A stretch of DNA of 15,786 nucleotides from Prevotella sp. UBA1705 (GTDB lineage: Bacteria > Bacteroidota > Bacteroidia > Bacteroidales > Bacteroidaceae). The stretch lies in NCBI GenBank assembly GCA_002317385.1, contig DCJH01000064.1:1-15786 (forward strand), read 5' to 3'. Each line of letters starts with the position of its first letter. The first letter of the stretch is position 1. Below the pieces are notes generated by a model, which worked only from the letters and a program-made list of their open reading frames with translations, searched no databases and was not told the DNA's origin. Made by a program: the position numbers and the translations under genes. Below are positions 1 to 7,600 of the stretch, one piece after another.

Positions 1-1973
1 CCGCCCTCGTCGTAACCCACGTATCCCGGAGGTGCGCCGATGAGGCGGGAGACGCTGAATTTCTCCTGATACTCACTCATGTCGATACGTGTCATCATGT
101 TCTCGTCGTTGAACAGATACTCCGCCAAGGCTTTGGCCAGCTCGGTCTTACCCGTACCCGTGGTACCGAGGAAGATGAACGAGGCAATGGGTTTCTTGGG
201 ATCCTGCAGTCCGGCACGGCTGCGGCGCACGGCATCGGACACGGCCTGGATGGCCTCGTCCTGACCAATGACGCGGTGATGGAGCTCCTCTTCGAGGTGG
301 AGCAGTTTCTCGCGCTCACTCTGCATCATGCGGGTCACGGGTATTCCAGTCCATCGACTCACCACCTCGGCAATGTCGTCGGCCGTCACCTCCTCGCGAA
401 TCATGGCAGTGCCGCCCTGAGTTGCCTTGAGCTGCAGCTGGATATTGTCGATGTCGTCCTGCAGACTCTTGAGCTTGCCATAGCGTATCTCGGCCACGCG
501 ACCATAGTTGCCCTCGCGCTCGGCCCGCTCAGCCTCAAAGCGAAGCGATTCAATCTCCTGCTTGTCCTGCTGGATCTTGTTCACCAATCCCTTCTCAGCC
601 TCCCACTTGGCACGGAACTGTCGCTCCTGGTCCTTGAGTTCGGCGATGTCCTTGTCGAGCTGCATGATTTTCGGTTCGTCGTTCTCCCGCTTGATGGCCT
701 CACGCTCAATCTCCAGCTGTTTCAGCCGGCGGGTTATCTCGTCGAGCTCCTCGGGCACAGAGTCGCGCTCCATACGCAGCTTGGCGGCGGCCTCATCCAT
801 GAGGTCGATGGCCTTGTCCGGCAGGAAGCGGTCGGAGATATAGCGCTCCGAAAGCTTCACGGCGGCGATGCAAGCATCATCCTGTATGCGCACCTTGTGG
901 TGGTTCTCATACCGCTCTTTCAGGCCGCGCAGGATAGAGATGGCGTCCACCTCGTCCGGCTCGTCGACCATTACGGTCTGGAAACGACGCTCCAAAGCCT
1001 TGTCCTTCTCAAAGTATTTCTGATACTCGTTGAGGGTCGTCGCACCGATGGCACGCAGTTCGCCGCGGGCCAAGGCGGGCTTCAGGATATTGGCAGCATC
1101 CATTGCTCCCTCGCCGCCGCCGGCTCCGACGAGCGTGTGTATCTCGTCGATGAAGAGGATGATGTTGCCTTCGGCATTGGTCACCTCCTTGATGACGCTC
1201 TTCAACCGCTCCTCAAACTCACCTTTATATTTGGCTCCGGCCACCAGCGCGCCCATGTCGAGCGAGTAGAGCTGCTTGTTCTTCAGGTTCTCGGGCACGT
1301 CGCCGCGCACGATGCGCTCGGCCAATCCCTCGACGATGGCCGTCTTGCCCGTGCCCGGTTCACCTATTAATATGGGATTGTTCTTGGTGCGGCGGGAGAG
1401 GATTTGCAGCACGCGACGTATCTCGTCGTCGCGTCCAATCACCGGGTCGAGCTTGCCTTTGCGGGCGTCGTCCACCAGATTTTTGGCATATTTGGACAGT
1501 GCCTGATAGTTCTCGTCGCCGCTCTGGCTCTGCACTTTCTGCCCTTGGCGCAGCTCCTGAATGGCCTGCTGCACGTCTTTCTCGTTGCATCCGGCATCCT
1601 TGAGGATGCGGCTCACCGTGGAATTGACCTGCAACAGCGCGAGCAGCATGGGCTCGATGGACACGAATTCGTCGCCCATCTTCTGCGAAATGTCCTGTGC
1701 ACGCTGCAGCACCTGGTTGGCTTCGTTGGAGAAATAGGGCTGCCCGCCCTCCACACGAGGCAGATGTTGCAACTCCTGCTGTACCAGATTCTCTATCTGC
1801 ATGGCGTTGATGCCCAACTTCTGAAACACAAAGTTGGTCACATCGCGGCCTTTTTGCAGGATGCCCTGCATGATATGCACTGGCTCTATGGCCTGCTGAC
1901 CTGCCTGCTGGGCAGTGTTCACGGCCTCCTGCACGGCCTCTTGGGCCTTGATCGTAAATTTGTCGAATGTCAT
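1..1973 (-). CDS. clpB: ATP-dependent disaggregase ClpB (partial, C-terminus beyond window)
   Basis: Hsp100 AAA+ chaperone that threads aggregated proteins through a hexameric ring, working with DnaK in the cytoplasm. The reading frame is open from the ATG at 1973 to the left edge and gives 657 residues of the roughly 860 usual for ClpB. Visible in order are the N-terminal Clp_N repeat domain (about 1-145), AAA-1 with Walker A GEPGTGKT at 204-211 and Walker B region LFIDEIH near 270-277, the long charged coiled-coil middle domain (about 395-525) that separates ClpB from ClpA and ClpC, and the start of AAA-2 with Walker A GTTGTGKT at 603-610. The AAA-2 P-loop has Thr-Thr where many ClpBs have Pro-Thr; the catalytic Lys609 is kept. 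The last visible residues are in the pore-loop region (GYVGYDEGG). AAGGAG lies 6 nt before the start, the best ribosome site in the window. No heat-shock operator was recognised upstream. Confidence 0.97.
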   Translation of the reverse strand, partial: MTFDKFTIKAQEAVQEAVNTAQQAGQQAIEPVHIMQGILQKGRDVTNFVFQKLGINAMQIENLVQQELQHLPRVEGGQPYFSNEANQVLQRAQDISQKMGDEFVSIEPMLLALLQVNSTVSRILKDAGCNEKDVQQAIQELRQGQKVQSQSGDENYQALSKYAKNLVDDARKGKLDPVIGRDDEIRRVLQILSRRTKNNPILIGEPGTGKTAIVEGLAERIVRGDVPENLKNKQLYSLDMGALVAGAKYKGEFEERLKSVIKEVTNAEGNIILFIDEIHTLVGAGGGEGAMDAANILKPALARGELRAIGATTLNEYQKYFEKDKALERRFQTVMVDEPDEVDAISILRGLKERYENHHKVRIQDDACIAAVKLSERYISDRFLPDKAIDLMDEAAAKLRMERDSVPEELDEITRRLKQLEIEREAIKRENDEPKIMQLDKDIAELKDQERQFRAKWEAEKGLVNKIQQDKQEIESLRFEAERAEREGNYGRVAEIRYGKLKSLQDDIDNIQLQLKATQGGTAMIREEVTADDIAEVVSRWTGIPVTRMMQSEREKLLHLEEELHHRVIGQDEAIQAVSDAVRRSRAGLQDPKKPIASFIFLGTTGTGKTELAKALAEYLFNDENMMTRIDMSEYQEKFSVSRLIGAPPGYVGYDEG

Positions 1974-2283
1974 ATTCTACTCCTTTCTTATTTGAATGAA
2001 TCCTTCTGCCCATCTCTCCTCAAACGATATGCCCAACCCGTAGATAGAGACATATTGGCATAAAACACCTGTTTCGTGGAGACAAAATGGCGGTTTGGGG
2101 TGGTAGGGGACAGGTGTTAGGTGGTAAGGGATATGCTGATGAAATAACTTGAACATAGTGCTTCTCATTTTCGCATATTCTAAAACAAAAAATCTTTGGT
2201 GGAGAATACGCCGAAAATAAGCCCGTTTGTAAATGCCTGAAAGCCATGAGGTTGTAATAATCTTACAAAAATGGCCTCGCGAT

Positions 2284-2334
2284 AAGGCGCTTTTCGCCTT
2301 GCGATTAGGTCCTAATCGCATGGCCGATACGGCC
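2284..2334. repeat. Cluster of short palindromes
   Basis: Three hairpins lie almost end to end: AAGGCG/CGCCTT (2284-2289 and 2295-2300, 5 nt loop), a 10 bp arm palindrome TGCGATTAGG/CCTAATCGCA (2300-2309 and 2311-2320, one central base), and GGCCG/CGGCC (2322-2326 and 2330-2334, 3 nt loop). The flanks GCGATAAGGC and GCCTTATCATCGC can also pair imperfectly and would close a cloverleaf-like fold. Variants of GCGAT(T/A)AGG recur within the cluster, so it looks like an extragenic palindromic element. Function is unknown. Confidence 0.6.
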
Positions 2335-2347
2335 TTATCATCGCACG

Positions 2348-2379
2348 AAAAAGGCCGGAACACGATGCGTTCCGGCCTT
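2348..2379 (-). terminator. Intrinsic terminator downstream of ispH
   Basis: A perfect 11 bp stem, AAGGCCGGAAC (2351-2361) with GTTCCGGCCTT (2369-2379), encloses a 7 nt loop. On the minus strand it is followed by a run of T residues (2352-2348), the classic Rho-independent layout. It lies about 185 nt past the ispH stop codon and before the clpB leader, so it should separate the two transcription units. The T-run is short and the distance from the stop codon is long. Confidence 0.75.
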
Positions 2380-2563
2380 GATTTCGGCCTCTAAGGGTCT
2401 GAAAAGCATCAAAAAGTCGACTCGGAGCGTCGGCTGATGGTGCTTGATGAGCCTCAGAGGGTGTAGGAATTTCCTATTTCAGAGATTTCAGACGCACGGA
2501 TTTGGCGTATAAAACTTGACAAAACACGCGCGTCCTGATTGCAGGGTGGGGTAGCGTCGGCGC

Positions 2564-3424
2564 TTATTCGTGGCGCAGAATGGCGTCGCGACACTCCTCC
2601 ATGAGCCATTTGGGTGTGCTTGTTGCTCCGCAGATGCCGATGGTCTTCACGCCCTTGAGCCAGTCGAAGTTGATCTCGTCGGCACTCTCTATCTGATAGC
2701 TGTTGGGGTTCACGCTTTGGCATTCCTTGAACAGCACCTTGCCGTTGGAGCTCTTTCGTCCGCTCACAAAGAGGATGAGGTCGTGCTTCGAGGCAAAGTC
2801 GGTGATGTTGGGCATACGGTTGGCCACCTGCCTGCAGATGGTGTCGAAGCTCCTGAAGGTGGCCTCCTTCGAGATGTGCGACTGGATATAGTCGATGATG
2901 CGGTGGAACTCGTCGAGGCTCTTCGTGGTCTGTGAGTAGAGAGTAATATCCCGATTGAAGTCGAGTTTCTTCACATCGTCCAGACTTTCCACCACGATGG
3001 CCTCCTGATGGGTCTGTCCCACGAGTCCCAGCACCTCGGCATGGCCGTTCTTTCCGAATATCACCAGCTGGCCCTCCACGTCGCTGTCGTACTTCCGTTT
3101 GATGCGGCTCTGCAGGGCAAGCACCACCGGACAGGTGGCGTCGATGATCTCGATGTTGTTGCGTTTGGCCAGCTCGTAGGTCTCGGGCGGCTCACCGTGC
3201 GCACGGAGCAGCACCTTCACGTCGTGCAGTTCCTTCATCTGGTCGTGGTTGATGGTAATGAGTCCGTTGGCGTGCAGCCGGGCAACCTCCATGCTGTTGT
3301 GCACGATGTCGCCCAGACAATAGAGTGTCTTGCCACGGGCAAGCTCCTCCTCGGCTTTCTTGATGGCGGTGGTGACTCCAAAGCAGAATCCGCTTCCACC
3401 GTCTATTTCTATCTGTACGTTCAT
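2564..3424 (-). CDS. ispH: 4-hydroxy-3-methylbut-2-enyl diphosphate reductase (IspH/LytB)
   Basis: Last enzyme of the MEP pathway: reduces HMBPP to IPP and DMAPP with a [4Fe-4S] cluster in the cytoplasm. The 286-residue protein has the family length and every key residue: cluster cysteines Cys14 (GFCFGV), Cys98 (DATCPVV) and Cys197 (TICRQV); substrate histidines His42, His76 (AHGEPP) and His128; catalytic Glu130 (NGHAE); Thr166/Thr167 (QTTKS); the Ser-x-Asn set Ser225/Asn227 (KSSNGK); and Ser269 (GATSTP). The start is fixed because the GxCxGV motif begins within 12 residues of the ATG. There is no clear Shine-Dalgarno sequence, and a large foldback repeat ends 10 nt before the start codon. 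Upstream on the same strand is the DUF1573 gene (149 nt gap). The product feeds polyprenyl synthases such as the one at 13842-14822. Confidence 0.97.
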   Translation of the reverse strand: MNVQIEIDGGSGFCFGVTTAIKKAEEELARGKTLYCLGDIVHNSMEVARLHANGLITINHDQMKELHDVKVLLRAHGEPPETYELAKRNNIEIIDATCPVVLALQSRIKRKYDSDVEGQLVIFGKNGHAEVLGLVGQTHQEAIVVESLDDVKKLDFNRDITLYSQTTKSLDEFHRIIDYIQSHISKEATFRSFDTICRQVANRMPNITDFASKHDLILFVSGRKSSNGKVLFKECQSVNPNSYQIESADEINFDWLKGVKTIGICGATSTPKWLMEECRDAILRHE

Positions 3425-3433
3425 AATTTAGAT

Positions 3434-3556
3434 GGGGAGTTGAGGAGTTAAGGAGTTGGGGAGTTAAGACAAGTGCCTGTGTTGGTGTATGCTATGGCAT
3501 AACACAGCGCTTGAACTATTGTCTTAACTTCTTAACTCCTCATCTCGTTAACTCCC
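3434..3556. repeat. Large imperfect foldback (inverted) repeat between the DUF1573 gene and ispH
   Basis: The left arm is built of AGTT-rich direct repeats (GGGGAGTT, GAGGAGTTAAGG, AGTTAAGACAA, 3434-3472). The right arm is the mirror image (TTGTCTTAACTT, CTTAACTCCT, TTAACTCCC, about 3519-3556). Inside these, AAGTGCCTGTGTT pairs with AACACAGCGCTT, and the apex TATGC/GCATA (3488-3492 and 3497-3501) has a 4 nt loop. The whole can form one long interrupted hairpin. Similar GAGTTAAG foldbacks are, from memory, dispersed in Prevotella and Bacteroides genomes. It has no coding capacity and no T-run suited to a simple terminator. Confidence 0.8.
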
Positions 3557-3573
3557 AAAACACTTGTTTGCTG

Positions 3574-4638
3574 TTATTGAATATTGATGTTAATGACCAC
3601 CTTTGTGTTCTCTGGGTCGTTGGTAATCATCAGTACGCGTGGTCTGGAACGTGCTGCTTTCAGCCCCTTGGCCAGGGCTGTGACCTTGAGTTTAGCTGTT
3701 TCGCCCGGGTAGATTTCTGTCTTGTTGAGCGACACTTCGAGCCCGATGGTGAACATTTGGAGTGACCGAATGTTGAGCACAGAGCGCCCCTCGTTGGTGA
3801 TTTCAATCTCGCCCTTCTTCTTATCTTTGCCGTCGAAGCTGCCCATTTCGAGGCTTCCGGCCGACAGTCTCATCTTCGGCGCCTTGGCACGCTGGTCTGA
3901 CGTCATGCGCTCAAAGCCCGGAAGGAGCACCGTGGAGATGCTGATTTCCTTGTCCTGCGACACCTTGTCGCCGAGGAACGAGCCGAGATAGACCGACGTC
4001 TGGGTCAGTCCGAGGTCGCGAAGACGGTAGGAGTCGAGCATGATGGTGGCTGTGGCAGAGTGGCCCGGCGCAATCTTCGAGGGCGTAATCTCCGCTCTGA
4101 GGTAGTCGGGCAGGTGCATGATGACCGGCTCGGCGGTCTCTGTGCCATTGTTCTTGATATGTATTTTCTGGAAGGGACGGTCGCCGCGGTTCACGTTGTC
4201 GAACTCAATGTTGTTCACATCCGCAGACAGCTCGCCCATCTGGAAGGGGTATTTGCCTTGGAAATCGGTAACCTCGCCCACCACGACACCGCTCAGCGAG
4301 AGCGTCATCGGCTCGCCTGAGGCGTTGCTGTAGATGCCAATCTGTTTGGTGAAATGTCCCATCTGCTTGGCGTCGTAGGTGGTAGTGATGAGGAAAGTCT
4401 TGCCGGCGGCAATAGGGTCTCGCGGAAAACTAACGGTGGTGCAGCCACAATCGGTGCGCACTTCCTTAATCAGCAAAGGCTGATTGCCGCTGTTTCTCAG
4501 TTCAAAATCGGCCGTCACGGGGTGTTTGAAAGCAATCTGACCACAGTCTATGGTCTTGTTTTCTGTGGTGATTTCCTGCGCACTGCCGCTCATCGACATG
4601 AGCATGAGCAGTGCTGCAGACATATATTTCTTATTCAT
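3574..4638 (-). CDS. Exported DUF1573 domain protein
   Basis: Biochemical function unknown. The 354-residue protein starts with a Sec signal peptide (Lys3-Lys4, hydrophobic core about 6-17, likely cleavage after Ala20 in SGSA-QE), so it is exported; there is no lipobox. The mature protein is beta-rich. The first DUF1573 (Ig/ASPM-like) module covers about 22-118 and carries the family signature RTDCGCTTV (Cys64, Cys66), followed by FPRDPIAAGKT and GVVVGEV. A second module of similar strand pattern (NNIEFDNVNRGD, then KIHIKNNGTE) covers about 140-230, and a third (SLEMGSFDGKDKKKGEIEITNEG) runs to the C-terminus, so it appears to be a three-module stack. It starts 42 nt after the A2M-like gene stop, so the two are very probably cotranscribed. 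An AAGGAAAA stretch precedes the ATG. The paired cysteines of CGC could bind metal or form a disulfide, but this is not shown. Confidence 0.88.
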   Translation of the reverse strand: MNKKYMSAALLMLMSMSGSAQEITTENKTIDCGQIAFKHPVTADFELRNSGNQPLLIKEVRTDCGCTTVSFPRDPIAAGKTFLITTTYDAKQMGHFTKQIGIYSNASGEPMTLSLSGVVVGEVTDFQGKYPFQMGELSADVNNIEFDNVNRGDRPFQKIHIKNNGTETAEPVIMHLPDYLRAEITPSKIAPGHSATATIMLDSYRLRDLGLTQTSVYLGSFLGDKVSQDKEISISTVLLPGFERMTSDQRAKAPKMRLSAGSLEMGSFDGKDKKKGEIEITNEGRSVLNIRSLQMFTIGLEVSLNKTEIYPGETAKLKVTALAKGLKAARSRPRVLMITNDPENTKVVININIQ

Positions 4639-4680
4639 TTTTCCTTAATGGGTTTCCTGATCAATATTGTTCTACATCGG

Positions 4681-7600
4681 TTAACGGCTTACGTGGATGG
4701 CCTTGGCAGCTTCGCGACCTGAGAATTCAGGACTGTAGGCACACTGAGCCGTGCATATTCCACTGGTGTAGTCGCCCTCGCGGTCGATGTAGTAAGTGGT
4801 CTCCACGATGTGCTTACCCTTGGCCAGCTGGTCGAAATAATAGTTCGTCACATTGTCCTGGGGGGCACAATAGTAGCCTCCGCGGTATCCGCTGAGCTGC
4901 TCGGCGGGCTCCAAACAGGCGGCTCGCTTATCCTGAACCTGCACGAAGTCGTAGTCGCGGTCGGCCGTAATGGTGATGCGCACCGTCACTTTGTCGCCTA
5001 CCTTGAAGTTCGTGGAGCCGTTGTCCTTGTTGCTTGCGATAATCTCGCGCTTTACAGTCATACCCGAAGCAGCATTGTCTACGTCGGTAGCCTTTTGCCA
5101 ATACTGGGCATAGAGTGCGCCCCAAGAGGTTCCGGCAGAGGTCTTTTCGGCGGTGAAGGTGTTGCCTTGAGCAGGCTGAACAGAGGTCTTCACATAGCCC
5201 AGACCAGCCGTTGCCTTGGGCAACTCGATGGCTTGTCCGTCTATCTTCAGTGTCGATTGCTCGCCATTGGCCAGCTTACTCATGTCGGCCTTGCCATGGT
5301 TATCGGCGAGGAACGCATAGACAGCGTCCACAGCGTTGAGCGGCGTGGCCCATCCGGTGGTGCGTTTCTCCTGCAAAAGCCAGCGCTGCAGGTCCTCCAC
5401 GGTCTTGCTGTCGGCAGAGTTGAGGGCCTTCATAGCCTCGATAGCAGCCACCTGAGTGGGGATTTTATAGTCGAACCAGCTATAGTAAGCCTTCTTCGTG
5501 TCGTAGTAACGGCCCATCTCTTCCTTATAGACGGCATACTCGTTGAGGCTTTGCAGATAGTCTTTGGCGTGCTGCGTCTTGCCATATTGGGCCAAGATGA
5601 TGGCGGCTCCAGCCTTTCCATAGATGGTGAGCTCGGTGGGCATCTTGTCCAATAAGGCCACGAGATACTTCACGTCACTGGTTTCCGGTCGTTTGGCCAG
5701 GGCGTTGGCATAGAGGTAATTGCAGGCCGTCTCGCTCGGATAGAGGTGTTTGGAGCCCTTCTTCTCCTGCTTCTTCAGCTCGGAAACCTCCTCGGCCATG
5801 CGGCGATCGAGGTAGGAGAAGGCCTGTGAGAGCATCTCACGGGTGGAGGTCTGAGCGCCCACCATGCTGTTGAGACGCGTAAGAATCTTCACCACGGCCA
5901 TGGTCATGTAGGTGCTTCCGCGCATTCCCGGCCACCAAGAGAATGATCCATCTGGGTTCTGGAGGTCCTTGAGCTTGGAGGTGAAGGTGGAGAGGCGATA
6001 GCCGATAGCCGATTCGTCGAGGTAGTTGATGAGCTGTTGCTTCTGCGAAGTCTCGTTGGTGGCATCGGCCACCCATGGAGTTTCAGAGAGCACCATGGTC
6101 TTGAGGTCCTCATTTTTCTGCAGATTACTCATCAGAGAAGTCTCCTTTCCGGTTTCCTGCTGCCAGAGTTTCAGCGTCTGTCCGATAGCAGGCGACGACT
6201 GGAGGAGGCTTTGTCCGATGGTGTTGGCATAGATAGCCGCAGCCAGCGAGATGGCATTGCGGTCGTAAGGAGTAGCCACTGTGGGCAGCGCCTGCACCAT
6301 GAGCCATGCCGGATTGTTGGTATATTCCACCGTGAGCCTGTTGTTTCGGTCGTTCACGGGGAAGAGTTTGCTGATGTCTATGGTCTTTGTGCCAGCCCCG
6401 TTCTGGGTGAAAGGCACGGTCGTGGTAACGTATTCGCGGTTGGGCAACAGCGGGAGATAGTGTTGTTCACCATCGCTGAATCCCTTGCCCTCTGCTATAA
6501 CGCGGACGATATACAGATTATTGCCCTTGTTCACCGTAGCCAGTTGGTCGGCGTCTACGTCGAAGTTGACGCTCTCTGTCTTGCTGGCGTCTATGGCAAA
6601 AGGCTTGGTCCATTCGCTCACTACGGCTTCATTCTCCGGGTCTAAGAGCTGCAAGCGGGCAGTTCCGGTAGCCCGACGCTCCGAGGTATTGAAGATACGG
6701 GTGGAGAACAGAGCCTTGTCGCCCATGCGGATGAATCGTGGAAGGTTGGGCTGCACCATCACAGTCTTCTTCGCTACGGCCTCGGCGTCGATCTGACCAT
6801 AGTTGATTTGCTCGTCGTGGGCTAAGCCCATGAAGCGCCAAGTGGTGACGCTCTCGGGCAGAGTAAAGCGGATGGCCACATTGCCTTGGGCGTCGGCGGT
6901 GAGGGCGGGGTAGAAGAAGGCGGTCTCGTTGAGGTTCTCGCGCATCTGCACCTGGCCTTGCCCCTGCAGTCCCTGCCCGTCGGTCTGGCCCTTTCCAGCC
7001 TTTTCAGAGTCTTGCTGATTGGCCTTCATCTCCTCCTCTCCCAGCGCACCGGTAGCGGATTTGGCCTGCATCGCCTCGGGCGCAGCAGCATCGGCACTCA
7101 TGGTCTGCACCATTCTCTTGCTGCCGCGGATGCGTAAATCAGCTCTGCCTGTGGCCATCATCATCGGCCGTGAGCGGGTAAAGAAAGTATAAGGAGATAT
7201 GAATTCAAACATCTGCTCGTCCCAGTGGGTGATGTCGAGCTCACGTTCGGGCAGTGACTTGAAGTCCTGGAAACCATAGAGTCCCACCGTTCCGTCGTTT
7301 CCGCCAAACCATTTTGCCCAAGGCGTATTGAGCGAATAGTTGTTGGAGAAAGTCCAGTTGTGGGTCTTGATGGCATCGAGACTCTTGTCGTACATAGCGG
7401 CCAGGAGTTGCGATTTGGCCGGTTTTCCGTCGGGAGAGAGTATCTGGAGCGTCCACTCCTCCTTCTGTCCGGGAGTGAGTTTGTTGCGGAACGTCTTCCA
7501 AGAGAGCTTCAGTTGGTTGTCGGGCACGGGCCGCTGCAACGATAGGCTGTGCTCATAGAGACGACCGCGGCGTACCCATGCCATGCTGATGGTGATGCCA

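Larger units (their letters stand above)
1974..2563. other. 590 bp intergenic region between ispH and clpB
   Basis: No credible gene is seen. Going leftward from the ispH stop, it holds about 185 bp of AT-rich 3' flank (with the palindrome AGGAATTTCCT near 2465), a terminator hairpin at 2348-2379, a palindrome cluster at 2284-2334, and the presumed clpB leader. The leader contains a 9 bp inverted repeat, AACACCTGT at 2064-2072 and ACAGGTGTT at 2110-2118, and a G-rich tract at 2097-2109. I could not assign a clpB promoter: TATCGTTTG near 2022-2030 (minus strand) resembles the Bacteroidetes -7 element but has one base too many. Confidence 0.8.

Noticed and set aside
276..1370. 364-codon plus-strand ORF
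   Set aside because: It lies wholly antisense to clpB, has no family resemblance, and its Leu/Val/His-rich composition is what the complement of a GC-rich gene gives.
1977..2363. 128-codon minus-strand ORF before clpB
   Set aside because: It runs through the palindrome cluster and the repeat tracts, has no recognisable domain, and overlaps the clpB leader.
3425..3573. CRISPR-like or tandem repeat array suggested by repeated GAGTTAAG units
   Set aside because: The units are 8-12 bp, irregular and arranged as mirror-image arms, without spacers of constant length.
4897..4917. CLEPAEQ sequence in the A2M-like protein that resembles a thioester motif
   Set aside because: Spacing is wrong (C-x-E-x-x-x-Q instead of C-x-E-Q) and it lies in the C-terminal beta domain, not in the toroid domain.
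4810..5655. 281-codon plus-strand ORF, with similar ones at 6037-6645, 8779-9429 and 9532-10254
   Set aside because: All are antisense to the A2M-like gene, whose long frame has continuous domain matches; the antisense products show no motifs.
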